NCBI RefSeq assembly: GCF_003600355.1
Contig: NZ_CP032416.1
Coordinates: forward strand, 242,183-306,182
DNA from: Clostridium fermenticellae
GTDB taxonomy: Bacteria > Bacillota > Clostridia > Clostridiales > Clostridiaceae
DNA: 64,000 nt
Direction of reading: 5' to 3'
In this document: piece after piece, positions 1 to 9,405 of the stretch
Layout of the letters: the number at the start of each line of letters is the position of its first letter
Position numbering within the stretch: the stretch's first letter is position 1
Notes under the pieces: generated by a model
The model's input: only the letters and a program-made list of their open reading frames with translations
The model's database searches: none
What the model was told of the DNA's origin: nothing
Program-made: the position numbers and the translations under genes

Positions 1-680
1 TATCGATGCTTTCAAATATAACATTGAAGAGAAACGTTACAGTTAAAGATAAGGAAAAGAAGAGCAAAGTTCAATATAAGGGTGATCCGAAGGTATTAGA
101 TACATCTGTAATAATAGATGGCAGGATATTTGATATTTGCCAGACTGGATTTGTTGAAGGTACATTAGTAATACCTAATTTTGTACTAGCAGAGCTTAGA
201 CATATAGCCGATTCTTCCGATGGACTTAAACGTAATAGAGGAAGAAGAGGATTAGATGTACTTAATAAAATTCAAAAAGAACTTAATGTGGATGTAAAAA
301 TATATGAAAAAGATTTTCCAAATATAGCAGAGGTAGATAATAAATTGTTAAAATTAGCGCAAGTTTTAAATGGCAAGGTTATAACTAATGATTATAATTT
401 AAATAAAGTAGCAGAATTTCAGGGTGTACCTGTTTTAAATATAAATGAATTAGCAAATGCTGTAAAACCAGTAGTTCTTCCTGGAGAAGAAATGAAAATA
501 CAGATAGTTAAAGATGGTAAAGAATCTGGACAGGGAGTTGCTTATTTAGATGATGGTACAATGATAGTAGTTGAAGGCGGAAAAAAGCATATAGGTAAGA
601 CAAAAGATGTAATAGTTACTTCTGTATTACAGACAGCTGCTGGAAGAATGATATTTGCCAGACAAAAAGGTGAGGTGTAA
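1..680 (+). CDS. yacL: PIN/TRAM-domain protein, YacL family (5' end outside window)
   Basis: Partial gene; the reading frame is open to the left edge (first full codon at base 3). The visible part has a PIN-type nuclease fold, with the acidic-residue stretch [13 protein letters not shown], a second motif [12 protein letters not shown], and a C-terminal TRAM-like beta-barrel around [18 protein letters not shown]. YacL proteins normally have N-terminal membrane helices followed by PIN and TRAM; the helices would lie outside the window. Placement directly before ispD is the usual Firmicutes order. The PIN fold suggests RNase activity, but the cellular substrate is not known to me. Confidence 0.88.
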   Translation, partial: SMLSNITLKRNVTVKDKEKKSKVQYKGDPKVLDTSVIIDGRIFDICQTGFVEGTLVIPNFVLAELRHIADSSDGLKRNRGRRGLDVLNKIQKELNVDVKIYEKDFPNIAEVDNKLLKLAQVLNGKVITNDYNLNKVAEFQGVPVLNINELANAVKPVVLPGEEMKIQIVKDGKESGQGVAYLDDGTMIVVEGGKKHIGKTKDVIVTSVLQTAAGRMIFARQKGEV

Positions 681-681
681 T

Positions 682-1395
682 ATGAAAAAGAATTATGCCA
701 TTGTTTTGGCAGCTGGGAAAGGTACGAGAATGGGAAGCCGTGTAAATAAGCAGTTCTTAAATTTAGATGATAGGCCTGTCTTGTATTATTCACTACATGA
801 ATTTTCCAAAAATAAACTTATTCATGGGATAATTTTAGTCTGCGGAGAAGATAAAATAGAATACTGCAGAGAAAATGTAATAAAAAGATTTAAAATAGGC
901 AAAATAGTAGATATAGTTAAAGGTGGTACTGAAAGGCAAGATTCAGTATTAAATGGTTTAGATGCAGTACCAAGTCATGAATGTAATATAGTTTTAATTC
1001 ATGATGCTGCAAGGCCATTTGTGGAAGACAATATTATAAAAAATGGTATAAAGTATGCAGAAAGGTATGGAGCAAGTGCCTGTGGAATTAGGCCTAAAGA
1101 TACAATAAAGATAGCAGATAAGCTTGGTTTTTCATTAGGTACTCTTGATAGAAGTAAGCTTTTCTGTGTTCAGACGCCACAGTGTTTTAATTATGATATG
1201 ATTCTTGACTGTCATAGAAAATTAAAAGAAGATGGAATAAAGGTTACAGATGATACAGCTGTAATTGAGCACTATGGGAACAAAGTTTACTTGTATGATG
1301 GAAGTTATAACAATATAAAGATAACTACACCGGAGGATATGATTATAGCAAATAGTGTAATTGAAAAATATCAATCTCTTACTTTGAATGTATGA
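682..1395 (+). CDS. ispD: 2-C-methyl-D-erythritol 4-phosphate cytidylyltransferase
   Basis: IspD transfers CMP from CTP to MEP, the third step of the non-mevalonate isoprenoid pathway. The protein is 237 aa, a normal length. The N-terminal nucleotide-binding motif LAAGKGTRM (residues 9-17) is followed by K23, the family motif HDAARPF lies mid-protein, and DDTAVIEHYG lies toward the C-terminus. An in-frame upstream codon at 655 exists, but the ATG at 682 follows a GGTGAGGTG ribosome binding site and gives the canonical N-terminus. The gene starts one base after the yacL stop, so the two are probably cotranscribed. ispF is not adjacent. Confidence 0.95.
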   Translation: MKKNYAIVLAAGKGTRMGSRVNKQFLNLDDRPVLYYSLHEFSKNKLIHGIILVCGEDKIEYCRENVIKRFKIGKIVDIVKGGTERQDSVLNGLDAVPSHECNIVLIHDAARPFVEDNIIKNGIKYAERYGASACGIRPKDTIKIADKLGFSLGTLDRSKLFCVQTPQCFNYDMILDCHRKLKEDGIKVTDDTAVIEHYGNKVYLYDGSYNNIKITTPEDMIIANSVIEKYQSLTLNV

Positions 1396-1552
1396 TTTAA
1401 ATATTATTTTAAGGTAAGAGATTAATTTGTTAAGTATATACTTATCTAAATTACTCTTAAATAAGTTATAATAATATGTTAAAATATTTAAGAGATTATT
1501 TAATTAATAATAAGCATGTATAAATATTATACGTGATAAGGGGGAAATACTG

Positions 1553-2950
1553 ATGAAAGTTTTTAATACAATGACTAGAAAAAAAGAAGAATTTATTCCC
1601 TTAAAAAAAGGGCAAGTGTCAATGTATGTATGCGGCCCGACTGTATATAATTTTTTCCATATAGGTAATGCGAGGACATTTGTAGTATTTGATACAGTAA
1701 GAAGATATTTTGAATATAGAGGGTATAAAGTTAAATTTGTTCAAAATTTTACTGATATAGACGACAAAATGATAAAGAGGGCAAATGAAGAAAATATAAC
1801 AGTAAAACAATTAGGGGATACATTTATAAAGGAATACTATAAAGATGCAGATGATCTTAATATAGAAAGAGCCACAGTAAATCCTAGAGCAACTGAGTAT
1901 ATAGACCAAATAATAGAGTTTGTATCTGATCTTATAGATGGAGGGTACGCTTATGATGTAGATGGTGATGTGTATTTCAGTACTAAGAAGTTTAAGGAAT
2001 ATGGTAAATTATCAGGACAGAATTTGGATGAACTCCAATTAGGGGCTAGAATAGATGTTGACAGTAGAAAGAAAGATCCTATGGATTTTGCAATATGGAA
2101 AAAGCAAAAAGAAGGAGAACCAGCATGGAAAAGCCCATGGGGTATGGGAAGACCCGGATGGCATATAGAATGTTCATGTATGGCTTATAATTTACTTGGA
2201 GAAACAATAGATATACATGCAGGTGGGGCAGATCTTGCATTTCCTCATCATGAGAATGAAATAGCTCAAAGCGAGGCAAGAAGCGGAAAGAAATTTGCAA
2301 ATTATTGGATGCACTCAGCATTTATAAATGTAAACAATCAGAAGATGTCAAAATCACTTAATAATTTCTTTACTGCTAGAGAAATATTAGAAAAATACGA
2401 TGCTGATGTTTTAAGGCTATTTATGCTTTCAGGGCATTACAGAACTCAAATTAATTTTAGTATGGAGCTTTTGGATTCCACAAAGTCAGCATTAGATAGG
2501 TTGTATAATGCTATAACAAATTTAGAAAGTTTGTTATCTAAAGCGGTTGTCAATGATTTATTAGAATGTGAAAAAGAATATGTTAAATCATTGGATGAAT
2601 ATAAGAAAAAGTATATAGAAAAAATGGATGATGATTTTAATACTGCAGATGCTATATCTGTAATATTTGATTTGGTTAAGGATATAAATACGAATGTTAA
2701 TATAAATTCCTCAAAAGAACTCATGCAATATTGTTTGAACTTAATAAGAGAGTTAGGATCTCCTTTAGGTATTCTTCAAAAAACTAAAAAGGGGAATATT
2801 GAGGATGAAATTAAAGAATTAATAGATAAGAGAGAACAAGCTAGAAAAAATAAAGATTGGGCCCTTTCAGACAAGATAAGAGACGAATTAAAAGAGCAGG
2901 GGATAATATTAGAAGACACACCAAATGGAGTTAGATGGAAGAAAATGTAG
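1553..2950 (+). CDS. cysS: cysteinyl-tRNA synthetase
   Basis: A class I aminoacyl-tRNA synthetase of 465 aa that charges tRNA-Cys. It carries the HIGH motif as HIGN (residues 36-39), the KMSKS motif at 264-268, C27 in the YVCGPTVYN signature and a downstream [14 protein letters not shown] stretch that supplies the zinc ligands. The anticodon-binding helical domain and the C-terminal basic tail are complete. A GGGGGAAA ribosome binding site precedes the ATG. The 157-base gap upstream is AT-rich and I see no T-box motif in it. Confidence 0.97.
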   Translation: MKVFNTMTRKKEEFIPLKKGQVSMYVCGPTVYNFFHIGNARTFVVFDTVRRYFEYRGYKVKFVQNFTDIDDKMIKRANEENITVKQLGDTFIKEYYKDADDLNIERATVNPRATEYIDQIIEFVSDLIDGGYAYDVDGDVYFSTKKFKEYGKLSGQNLDELQLGARIDVDSRKKDPMDFAIWKKQKEGEPAWKSPWGMGRPGWHIECSCMAYNLLGETIDIHAGGADLAFPHHENEIAQSEARSGKKFANYWMHSAFINVNNQKMSKSLNNFFTAREILEKYDADVLRLFMLSGHYRTQINFSMELLDSTKSALDRLYNAITNLESLLSKAVVNDLLECEKEYVKSLDEYKKKYIEKMDDDFNTADAISVIFDLVKDINTNVNINSSKELMQYCLNLIRELGSPLGILQKTKKGNIEDEIKELIDKREQARKNKDWALSDKIRDELKEQGIILEDTPNGVRWKKM

Positions 2951-2994
2951 TTATTTCTGTGCCATAGATTGATAGAATAGATTGGAGAAGTTAA

Positions 2995-3435
2995 ATGAAT
3001 TTTTCTTTAATAAAAGGTAAATTAACAAAAAAGGATATTTTGAATTTAAGTCCTCTTGTCCTTGCATTTGTTGGAGATTCAATATATGAGGTTTTTGTAA
3101 GAACATATCTTGTTGAAGAGAACACAGAAATGTCAGTACACAAATTACATGTAAGGACAATAGAATTTGTTAAAGCACATGCTCAGAGTGAATTTATAAA
3201 GAAAATACAAAGTGAACTCACAGAAGAAGAGTTATATATATTTAAGCGGGGAAGAAATGCTAAGTCTGGTACAGTGCCTAAAAATGCAGATGTGAGGGAG
3301 TACAGACTGGCAACTGGATTTGAAACTCTCGTAGGATTTTTATATCTAATGGAAGAAGAAGAGAGATTAAACTATCTGATGAATCGTGTAGTAGACTTAA
3401 AGATATCGGAGGGGAAAAATGAAACTAAAAGTTAA
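2995..3435 (+). CDS. mrnC: Mini-ribonuclease III
   Basis: Dimeric RNase III-like enzyme lacking the dsRNA-binding domain; in Bacillus it matures 23S rRNA. The 146-aa protein contains the catalytic-core signature [17 protein letters not shown] near the N-terminus and the second acidic region ETLVGFLYL, with the family block [16 protein letters not shown] between them. No dsRBD follows, which separates it from full RNase III. The last 17 bases overlap thyX, so the two are likely translationally coupled. cysS-mrnC-thyX-rlmB-rae1-sigH is a standard Firmicutes order. Confidence 0.94.
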   Translation: MNFSLIKGKLTKKDILNLSPLVLAFVGDSIYEVFVRTYLVEENTEMSVHKLHVRTIEFVKAHAQSEFIKKIQSELTEEELYIFKRGRNAKSGTVPKNADVREYRLATGFETLVGFLYLMEEEERLNYLMNRVVDLKISEGKNETKS

Positions 3436-4162
3436 ATTGATTGAACATACGCCTAATCCAGAGAAAGTTGTGGCTGAGGCGGCAAAATTATGTTATAGTC
3501 CTGTTGGAATAGATGAAATTGAGCAGAATTTAACAGATGAAAAAGTAGAGAAATTTTTAAATAGGTTAATGTCATATGGTCATGAGTCTGTAGTTGAGCA
3601 TGTTTCTTTTACATTTGCAGTTGAAGGTGTTTCACGAAGCTTGACTCATCAACTTGTAAGACATAGAATAGCATCCTATTCGCAGCAAAGCCAAAGGTAC
3701 GTCAGGCTTAATAAATTTGATTACATAATACCACCTGAAATAGAAAATGATGAAAAAGCCAGGGAAACATTTATAAAGACTATGGAGCATATAACACAAT
3801 CATATGTTGAGTTATCGAACATATTAAAAAATAAATATATTGATCAAGGAATAAAAGCTAAAGATGCTGAGAAAAAAGCAATTGAAGATGCCAGATATGT
3901 ATTTCCAAATGCATGTGAAACTAAAATTATAGTGACAATGAATGCGCGAAGTTTGTTTAACTTCTTTAAGCATAGATGCTGTAATAGAGCACAATGGGAA
4001 ATAAGAGAACTAGCTTATAATATGTTTCTTGAAGTAAGGAAGGTTGCACCAACATTATTTAAATATTGTGGACCATCTTGTGTGAATGGCTCATGTTCTG
4101 AAGGCAATATGACATGTGGTAAAATTGAGGAAGTTAGAGCTAAGTATAAAGAAGGTGAGTAA
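3419..4162 (+). CDS. thyX: FAD-dependent thymidylate synthase
   Basis: ThyX methylates dUMP to dTMP using methylene-tetrahydrofolate and reduced FAD. The diagnostic RHRxxS motif is [14 protein letters not shown], beginning at residue 81. The C-terminal half has the substrate-binding block [14 protein letters not shown]. At 247 aa the length fits. The gene overlaps mrnC by 17 bases and abuts rlmB. The C-terminal cysteine-rich stretch ([18 protein letters not shown]) is typical of clostridial ThyX as I recall. No thyA is present in this window. Confidence 0.96.
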   Translation: MKLKVKLIEHTPNPEKVVAEAAKLCYSPVGIDEIEQNLTDEKVEKFLNRLMSYGHESVVEHVSFTFAVEGVSRSLTHQLVRHRIASYSQQSQRYVRLNKFDYIIPPEIENDEKARETFIKTMEHITQSYVELSNILKNKYIDQGIKAKDAEKKAIEDARYVFPNACETKIIVTMNARSLFNFFKHRCCNRAQWEIRELAYNMFLEVRKVAPTLFKYCGPSCVNGSCSEGNMTCGKIEEVRAKYKEGE

Positions 4163-4957
4163 TTGCAGAAGAAAAAGGTATTTAGAAGTAGTAAATCTGA
4201 AGATATGAAAAATGATTCATTTAGGGAGGATATGATTGAAGGAAGGAACGCTGTAATTGAAACACTGAAATCAAATAAAACCATAGAGCAATTGTTTGTT
4301 GCAAATGGAGAAATCTCAGGTTCTATAAATACTATATTAAAGTTGGCTAAAGAGAAGAAAGTAGTAGTTAAACGCGTTGATAGAAAAAAACTGGATAGAT
4401 TATCTCAAACAGGTTCACATCAAGGGGTAATAGCACAGGTTACTCCATACGAATATTGTGATATATATGATATATTAGATTTTGCTTCTCAGAAATCAGA
4501 GAATGAATTTATAATAATTTTAGATCAAATAGAAGATCCACATAATTTGGGTTCCATAATAAGAACTGCTGAAACATGTGGAGTACATGGAATTATAATA
4601 CCTAAAAGGAGAAATGTAGGAGTGACTCCAATTGTTTATAAGACATCAGCAGGTGCTGTGGAACATATGAGAATAGCCAAAGTTTCAAATATAAATAGTA
4701 CTATAGATGAGCTGAAGGAACATGGTATATGGATTTATGGGGCAGATATGAAAGGTGAAAATTATTGCTTTGAGTCTAAGCTAAATGGGCGGATAGCTTT
4801 GGTTATAGGTAGTGAAGGAAGAGGAATATCCAAGCTTACTAAAGAAAAATGTGATGTGCTTTTAAAAATACCTATGGTTGGAAAGATATCGTCTTTAAAT
4901 GCCTCTGTCGCCGCTGGTATACTTATGTATGAAACTTTAAAGCAGAGAATAAAATAG
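4163..4957 (+). CDS. rlmB: 23S rRNA (guanosine-2'-O)-methyltransferase RlmB
   Basis: SPOUT-family methyltransferase of 264 aa that methylates a 23S rRNA guanosine. It has the N-terminal substrate-binding domain (GRNAVIETLK), the SPOUT motif DQIEDPHNLGSIIRTAE, and the C-terminal knot motifs VIGSEGRGIS and SSLNASVAAGILMYE. The start is a TTG immediately after the thyX stop, with GAAGGTGAG as ribosome binding site. An internal ATG at 4232 gives the textbook N-terminus, but the GGAGG before it is only two bases away, which is too close, so the TTG is preferred. Confidence 0.93.
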   Translation: MQKKKVFRSSKSEDMKNDSFREDMIEGRNAVIETLKSNKTIEQLFVANGEISGSINTILKLAKEKKVVVKRVDRKKLDRLSQTGSHQGVIAQVTPYEYCDIYDILDFASQKSENEFIIILDQIEDPHNLGSIIRTAETCGVHGIIIPKRRNVGVTPIVYKTSAGAVEHMRIAKVSNINSTIDELKEHGIWIYGADMKGENYCFESKLNGRIALVIGSEGRGISKLTKEKCDVLLKIPMVGKISSLNASVAAGILMYETLKQRIK

Positions 4958-4973
4958 GGTTATGTGATGTAAA

Positions 4974-5486
4974 GTGAAAAATATTTTTGTAGATGGATAT
5001 AACGTTATAAATAGTTGGTCTGAGTTAAATAAAATAAAAGAATATAGTTATGAATCCTCAAGGAACAAGCTTATAGAAATTTTGAGTAATTATGCGGTGT
5101 ATAGGAATTATAGAGTTTTTATTATTTTTGATGCACATATGGTAATTGGAAGCATAGAGAAAAAGGAAAGAGTCAATAATAATGTAATGGTAGTTTTTAC
5201 TAAAGAAGGAGAGACAGCGGATAGCTTCATTGAAAGGACTGTAAATGATATAGGACGTTCAGTTGAGGTATGCGTTGTGACATCTGACTCACTTGAACAG
5301 CAAGTTATTTTTGGACGTGGAGCAATTAGAATGTCATCGATAGAATTTTATAAAGAAGTACAATCAACTCGAGTTAATATACAAAAAAGAATTCATAAAG
5401 GGTATTCAAAGAAAAAATTTGAATTAAAAGATTCAATTGATACGGATATACTGGAAAAACTTGAAAAAATTCGGAGAAGCGAGTGA
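4974..5486 (+). CDS. rae1: NYN-domain ribosome-associated endoribonuclease (Rae1/YacP family)
   Basis: A 170-aa NYN/PIN-like nuclease. The N-terminus FVDGYNVINSW carries the first catalytic aspartate, FIIFDAHMV the next acidic motif, and GETADSFIERTV and CVVTSDSLEQQ complete the active site. Family members in Bacillus (YacP/Rae1) cleave mRNA in the ribosomal A site. The start is GTG at 4974. It lies between rlmB and sigH as in other Firmicutes. The lysine-rich C-terminal tail would suit RNA binding. Confidence 0.9.
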   Translation: MKNIFVDGYNVINSWSELNKIKEYSYESSRNKLIEILSNYAVYRNYRVFIIFDAHMVIGSIEKKERVNNNVMVVFTKEGETADSFIERTVNDIGRSVEVCVVTSDSLEQQVIFGRGAIRMSSIEFYKEVQSTRVNIQKRIHKGYSKKKFELKDSIDTDILEKLEKIRRSE

Positions 5487-5493
5487 AAATCTA

Positions 5494-5522
5494 TTGACTG
5501 TTAATTTATTTCTAAGTATAAT
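5494..5522 (+). promoter_or_regulatory. sigma-A type promoter for sigH
   Basis: TTGACT (5494-5499), a 17-base spacer, then TATAAT (5517-5522), about 40 bases upstream of the sigH start. Confidence 0.75.
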
Positions 5523-5562
5523 CAGTATTGTATGATACATTCTTGACTTGGAGGGGATTACC

Positions 5563-6204
5563 TTGAGTAAAAAAGGTTGTGCTAGTAAAAAAGTTTCCTC
5601 CTTTGGAGATGAAGTAGACGAGGAAGTTGTTATAAAGGCTAAAAATGGAGATGTTAAATCTCAAGAATATCTGATTAATAAATATGAAAATTTCGTAAAA
5701 GCGAAGGCAAAATCCTATTTTTTGATTGGAGCAGATAAAGAGGACATATATCAGGAAGGAATGATAGGATTATATAAAGCAATAAGGGATTTTAGAACCG
5801 ATAAATTGTCTTCTTTTAAAGCTTTTGCTGAATTATGTGTAACAAGACAGATTATTACTGCCATTAAGACGGCTACACGTCAGAAACATATTCCTTTAAA
5901 TACTTATATATCTTTAAATAAACCTATATATGATGAAGAATCGGATAGGACTCTTTTAGATGTATTATCTGAAGCGAAAGTTGCTGATCCAGAGGAATTG
6001 ATCATAAGTAAAGAAGAAATAAGCCACATACATACTGAAATCGGAGAGGTATTATCTAATTTAGAAATGGAAGTTTTAATGTCTTATCTTGATGGAAAGT
6101 CATACCAGGAAATTGCGTGTGACCTGGATAGGCACGCTAAATCTATAGACAATGCTCTCCAAAGAGTTAAAAGAAAACTAGAAAAATGTCTAAGTGATAA
6201 ATAA
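5563..6204 (+). CDS. sigH: RNA polymerase sigma-H factor
   Basis: Sigma-70 family factor of 213 aa that drives early sporulation and stationary-phase genes. Region 2 includes DIYQEGMIGLYKAIRDF (core binding and -10 recognition) and region 4 includes DGKSYQEIACDLDRHAKSIDNALQR (-35 recognition helix-turn-helix). The frame is open from a TTG at 5548, but the GGAGGGG at 5550-5556 lies inside that extension and is correctly spaced for the TTG at 5563, which I take as the start. It is followed directly by tRNA genes and the EF-Tu locus, the conserved location of spo0H. Confidence 0.95.
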   Translation: MSKKGCASKKVSSFGDEVDEEVVIKAKNGDVKSQEYLINKYENFVKAKAKSYFLIGADKEDIYQEGMIGLYKAIRDFRTDKLSSFKAFAELCVTRQIITAIKTATRQKHIPLNTYISLNKPIYDEESDRTLLDVLSEAKVADPEELIISKEEISHIHTEIGEVLSNLEMEVLMSYLDGKSYQEIACDLDRHAKSIDNALQRVKRKLEKCLSDK

Positions 6205-6211
6205 TTGTATA

Positions 6212-6240
6212 TTGACAAAGGATTATACTTGTATTAAAAT
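6212..6240 (+). promoter_or_regulatory. promoter for the tRNA-Gly/tRNA-Thr (and probably tuf) unit
   Basis: TTGACA (6212-6217), 17-base spacer, TAAAAT (6235-6240), 34 bases upstream of tRNA-Gly. No terminator is evident between the tRNAs and tuf, so they may be one transcript. Confidence 0.8.
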
Positions 6241-6274
6241 TGATAATCGGTATATAACTTTTAAACTATTATAA

Positions 6275-6349
6275 GCAGGAGTAGTTCAGTGGTAGAACAC
6301 CAGCTTCCCAAGTTGGCTGTCGCGGGTTCGAGTCCCGTTTCCTGCTCCA
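6275..6349 (+). tRNA. tRNA-Gly (anticodon CCC)
   Basis: Cloverleaf: acceptor GCAGGAG pairs with the 3' TTCCTGC, the D-arm contains AGTTCAGTGGTAGAA, the anticodon stem CCAGC/GTTGG encloses the loop TTCCCAA (anticodon CCC), the T-arm has GGGTTCGAGTCCC, and CCA is encoded. CCC-type tRNA-Gly reads the rare GGG codon in an AT-rich genome. Confidence 0.95.
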
Positions 6350-6354
6350 AAATT

Positions 6355-6430
6355 GCCCATGTAGCTCAGTTGGTAGAGCGTCACCTTGGTAAGGTGGAGG
6401 TCACCGGTTCAATCCCGGTCATGGGCTCCA
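6355..6430 (+). tRNA. tRNA-Thr (anticodon GGT)
   Basis: Acceptor GCCCATG pairs with the 3' CATGGGC, the D-arm has AGCTCAGTTGGTAGAGC, the anticodon stem TCACC/GGTGG encloses TTGGTAA (anticodon GGT), the T-arm has CGGTTCAATCCCG, and CCA is encoded. It lies five bases after tRNA-Gly. Confidence 0.96.
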
Positions 6431-6502
6431 GTAAAATAAATTTGCAAAACACTAGGGTGAGTTTACTTAAACCAAAAGTTAATAATTTAGGGAGGAATAA
6501 AA

Positions 6503-7696
6503 ATGTCAAAACAAAAATTTGAAAGAAATAAGCCACATGTAAACATAGGAACAATAGGACACGTAGACCACGGAAAGACAACATTAACAGCAGCAATAAC
6601 AACAGTTTTATCAAAAGAGGGAAAAGCAGCAGCAACAAAATATGATGAAATAGATAAAGCACCGGAAGAAAAAGAGAGAGGAATAACAATCAATACAGCA
6701 CATGTAGAGTATGAGACAGATAAAAGACATTATGCACATGTAGACTGCCCGGGACATGCTGACTATGTAAAGAACATGATAACAGGAGCAGCACAGATGG
6801 ATGGAGCAATCCTTGTAGTAAGTGCAGCAGATGGACCGATGCCGCAGACAAGAGAGCATATATTGCTGGCATCAAGAGTTGGAGTTGACTATATAGTAGT
6901 ATTTTTAAATAAAGCAGATCAGGTAGATGACCCGGAATTAATAGAATTAGTAGAGATGGAAGTAAGGGAATTATTGAACGAGTATAACTTTCCTGGAGAT
7001 GACGTTCCAATAATAGTAGGAAGTGCGTTAAAGGTATTGGAGAATCCAGATGACCCGGAAGCAACGAAATGTATACATGAGTTAATGGATGCAATAGACA
7101 GCTATATACCGACACCACAGAGGGCAACAGATAAACCATTCTTAATGCCGGTAGAGGATGTAATGACAATAACAGGAAGAGGAACAGTAGCAACAGGAAG
7201 AGTAGAGAGCGGAATATTAAAAGTAGGAGACGAAGTAGAATTAGTAGGACTTAAAGAAGAAAAGACTAAGACGGTAGTAACAGGAGTAGAGATGTTCAGG
7301 AAGACATTAGACCAGGCAATGGCAGGGGATAATATAGGAGCATTGTTAAGAGGAATACAGAGAGATGATATAGAGAGAGGCCAGGTACTGGCAAAACCCG
7401 GTACAGTACATCCGCACAAGAAATTTGTAGGTCAGGTATATGTACTAAAGAAAGAAGAAGGCGGAAGACATACACCATTTTTTAATGGATACAGACCACA
7501 ATTTTATTTCAGAACAACAGATGTAACAGGATCAATAAAATTACCGGAAGGAACAGAGATGGTAATGCCGGGAGATCACATCAATATGGATGTTGAATTA
7601 ATAACACCGGTAGCAATGGATGAAGGATTAAGATTTGCAATAAGAGAAGGCGGAAGAACAGTAGGTTCAGGCGTCGTTACTACAATTGTTGAGTAA
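6503..7696 (+). CDS. tuf: elongation factor Tu (copy 1)
   Basis: GTPase that brings aminoacyl-tRNA to the ribosome; 397 aa with G1 GHVDHGKT, G3 DCPGH and G4 NKAD motifs and all three domains. The protein is identical to the copy at 22509-23702, and the nucleotide sequences appear identical from 6487 (ribosome binding site) to 7701 (just past the stop), after which they diverge sharply. Codon choice (many ATA, ACA, GCA; fewer GTT/GCT) looks more biased than in neighbouring genes, as expected for very high expression. It follows two tRNAs and precedes rpmG-secE-nusG. Confidence 0.98.
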   Translation: MSKQKFERNKPHVNIGTIGHVDHGKTTLTAAITTVLSKEGKAAATKYDEIDKAPEEKERGITINTAHVEYETDKRHYAHVDCPGHADYVKNMITGAAQMDGAILVVSAADGPMPQTREHILLASRVGVDYIVVFLNKADQVDDPELIELVEMEVRELLNEYNFPGDDVPIIVGSALKVLENPDDPEATKCIHELMDAIDSYIPTPQRATDKPFLMPVEDVMTITGRGTVATGRVESGILKVGDEVELVGLKEEKTKTVVTGVEMFRKTLDQAMAGDNIGALLRGIQRDDIERGQVLAKPGTVHPHKKFVGQVYVLKKEEGGRHTPFFNGYRPQFYFRTTDVTGSIKLPEGTEMVMPGDHINMDVELITPVAMDEGLRFAIREGGRTVGSGVVTTIVE

Positions 7697-7706
7697 TTGA
7701 ATTTAT

Positions 7707-7735
7707 AGGACTGGGTTTCTAGACCTAGTCCTTTT
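7707..7735 (+). terminator. rho-independent terminator after tuf copy 1
   Basis: GGACTGGGT (7708-7716) pairs with ACCTAGTCC (7723-7731) with one G-U pair around a 6-base loop, followed by a short T-run. Confidence 0.85.
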
Positions 7736-7771
7736 AAAAATCATTTACTGTGTATATTTAGGACAATTTTA

Positions 7772-7800
7772 TTGACATATAAGCTGACTTATGATAAATT
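7772..7800 (+). promoter_or_regulatory. promoter for rpmG-secE-nusG
   Basis: TTGACA (7772-7777), 17-base spacer, TAAATT (7795-7800), in the gap between the tuf terminator and rpmG. Confidence 0.7.
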
Positions 7801-7878
7801 ATCTAAGTGATGCACAATTATGAGAGATTAAAATATTAATATAAATATTATATATGTAGTTTTCAGGAGGTGTAAGAA

Positions 7879-8028
7879 ATGAGAACAAAAGTAACATTAG
7901 CTTGTACGGATTGTAAACAGAGAAACTACAATACAATGAAAAATAAGAAAAATGATCCAGATAGGTTAGAAATGAAAAAATATTGTCCTTTTTGCCATAA
8001 ACATACATTACATAAAGAGACTAAGTAG
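7879..8028 (+). CDS. rpmG: 50S ribosomal protein L33
   Basis: Small 49-aa protein. The zinc-ribbon version of L33 is seen: C9-x2-C12 and C36-x2-C39 (LACTDC, KYCPFC). A TCAGGAGGTG ribosome binding site precedes the ATG. It occupies the conserved slot before secE and nusG. Confidence 0.96.
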   Translation: MRTKVTLACTDCKQRNYNTMKNKKNDPDRLEMKKYCPFCHKHTLHKETK

Positions 8029-8070
8029 TCCTTTAGAGTCATAAATAAAATTTAGAGGATGTGAACAAAA

Positions 8071-8301
8071 ATGGCTGTAGATAATAATGTAAAAAAAGTT
8101 AAAGGTTCAGCAGCGTCCGGCAGTGGTTTTATTGGCTTTTTAAAGGAATTGTTATCAGAACACAAAAGAATAACTTGGGCATCTAAAGATAAAGTAAAGA
8201 AAGCCACGATTACGGTTATGATATTTTGTGTCGTATGTATTGTAATTGTAGGTGTATTAGATTTTGGTTTTAATAATTTATTTAAACTTGTTTTTAAATA
8301 A
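8071..8301 (+). CDS. secE: preprotein translocase subunit SecE
   Basis: Single-pass membrane subunit of the SecYEG channel, 76 aa. A lysine- and serine-rich cytoplasmic N-terminus leads into the conserved amphipathic segment FLKELLSEHKRITW and one transmembrane helix (about residues 47-68, rich in I/V/C). Position between rpmG and nusG is near-universal in bacteria. SecY is encoded at 33348. Confidence 0.95.
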   Translation: MAVDNNVKKVKGSAASGSGFIGFLKELLSEHKRITWASKDKVKKATITVMIFCVVCIVIVGVLDFGFNNLFKLVFK

Positions 8302-8318
8302 AATTAAAAAAGGAGGGA

Positions 8319-8341
8319 GGAAGGGAATTAGTTCCCATTCC
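8319..8341 (+). promoter_or_regulatory. hairpin between Shine-Dalgarno and nusG start
   Basis: GGAA (8319-8322) with TTCC (8338-8341) and GGAA (8324-8327) with TTCC (8332-8335) form a stem located between AGGAGGG and the ATG at 8349. Folding would shorten the effective ribosome binding site spacing. Confidence 0.45.
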
Positions 8342-8348
8342 TTATATT

Positions 8349-8870
8349 ATGGCAGATAAAGCTAGATGGTATGTAGTTCATACATATTCTGGTTATGAAA
8401 ATAAAGTAAAGGCTAATCTTGAGAAAATCATAGAAAATAGAGAACTCTATGATTGTATAGACGATATTCAAGTTCCTATAGAAGAACAAGTAGAAGTAAA
8501 AGATGGGAAAAAGAAAATCACGCAGAAAAAGATATTTCCAGGATATGTTTTAATACACATGATAATGACAGATGATTCTTGGTATGTTGTCAGAAATACT
8601 AGGGGAGTTACAGGTTTTGTTGGGCCAGGATCGAAACCTGTACCACTTACAGATCAAGAAGTTGAGTCTATGGGCATAAAAGAAAAGGTAGCCAATATAG
8701 ATATTGAGATTGGTGAAAATGTTAAAGTAAAATCTGGTCCGCTTGAAAATTTCCCAGCAGTTGTCCAGGAGATAAATACTGAGAAGAGAAAGATAAAAGC
8801 TTCAGTTAATATGTTTGGCAGGGAAACTCCTGTTGAACTTGATTTTAATCAAATAGGAAAATTAGATTAA
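8349..8870 (+). CDS. nusG: transcription antitermination factor NusG
   Basis: 173-aa elongation factor that binds RNA polymerase and couples it to ribosomes or Rho. The NGN domain begins RWYVVHTYSGYE and contains FPGYVLIHM and WYVVRNTRGVTGFVG; the C-terminal KOW domain has NVKVKSGPLENFPAVV. The strongest Shine-Dalgarno sequence (AGGAGGG, 8311-8317) lies about 31 bases from the ATG, with a small hairpin between that could bring them together. Confidence 0.97.
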   Translation: MADKARWYVVHTYSGYENKVKANLEKIIENRELYDCIDDIQVPIEEQVEVKDGKKKITQKKIFPGYVLIHMIMTDDSWYVVRNTRGVTGFVGPGSKPVPLTDQEVESMGIKEKVANIDIEIGENVKVKSGPLENFPAVVQEINTEKRKIKASVNMFGRETPVELDFNQIGKLD

Positions 8871-8879
8871 TTTACAAAA

Positions 8880-8907
8880 GTGGAAGGACAAAAGTCCATA
8901 TTACCAC
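8880..8907 (+). promoter_or_regulatory. small hairpin in the rplK leader
   Basis: GTGG (8880-8883) pairs with CCAC (8904-8907) outside GGAC (8886-8889) and GTCC (8894-8897) with an AAAA loop, 20 bases before rplK. The position would suit L1-mediated feedback of the L11-L1 operon, but that is inference. Confidence 0.4.
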
Positions 8908-8926
8908 ATCATAGGAGGTGTAAAAC

Positions 8927-9352
8927 ATGGCTAAAAAAGTAGTAGGAATGATTAAACTTCAACTTGCAGCAGGAAAAGCAACTCCAGCACCACCAGTTGG
9001 TCCAGCACTTGGTCAGCATGGTGTTAATATTATGGGTTTCTGTAAAGAATTTAATGCTAAGACTGCTAGTCAAGCTGGATTAATAATACCAGTAGTAATA
9101 ACTGTATACCAGGATAGATCTTTTAGTTTTATACTGAAGACTCCACCAGCAGCAGTATTACTAAAAAAGGCAGCAGGAATCGAAAGTGGTTCTGGTGTTC
9201 CGAATAAACAAAAAGTTGCTAAAGTTACTAAAGATCAATTGAAGCAAATAGCTGAAACAAAAATGAAGGATTTAAATGCTGCTTCAGTTGAAACTGCTAT
9301 GAAAATGATAGCAGGTACAGCAAGAAGTATGGGAATAACTGTAGAAGAATAA
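8927..9352 (+). CDS. rplK: 50S ribosomal protein L11
   Basis: 141-aa component of the GTPase-associated centre. The N-terminal domain starts [20 protein letters not shown] followed by [14 protein letters not shown], the thiostrepton/L11 signature, and the C-terminal RNA-binding domain ends [14 protein letters not shown]. It has a strong AGGAGGTG site and is followed by rplA with a short gap. Confidence 0.98.
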   Translation: MAKKVVGMIKLQLAAGKATPAPPVGPALGQHGVNIMGFCKEFNAKTASQAGLIIPVVITVYQDRSFSFILKTPPAAVLLKKAAGIESGSGVPNKQKVAKVTKDQLKQIAETKMKDLNAASVETAMKMIAGTARSMGITVEE

Positions 9353-9405
9353 TTTTTAAATTAGTGGGAGGCATAAAACCGTTAAAACCACAAGGAGGAT
9401 TTAAA

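Noticed and set aside
1396..1552. Possible T-box before cysS
   Set aside because: No GGTGGNACC core or terminator in this gap; only AT-rich sequence with a TATAAT-like hexamer.
6690..7193. Long minus-strand open frames inside both tuf genes (for example 167 aa)
   Set aside because: They are antisense shadows caused by the biased codon use of tuf, are identical in both copies only because tuf is, and lack ribosome binding sites.
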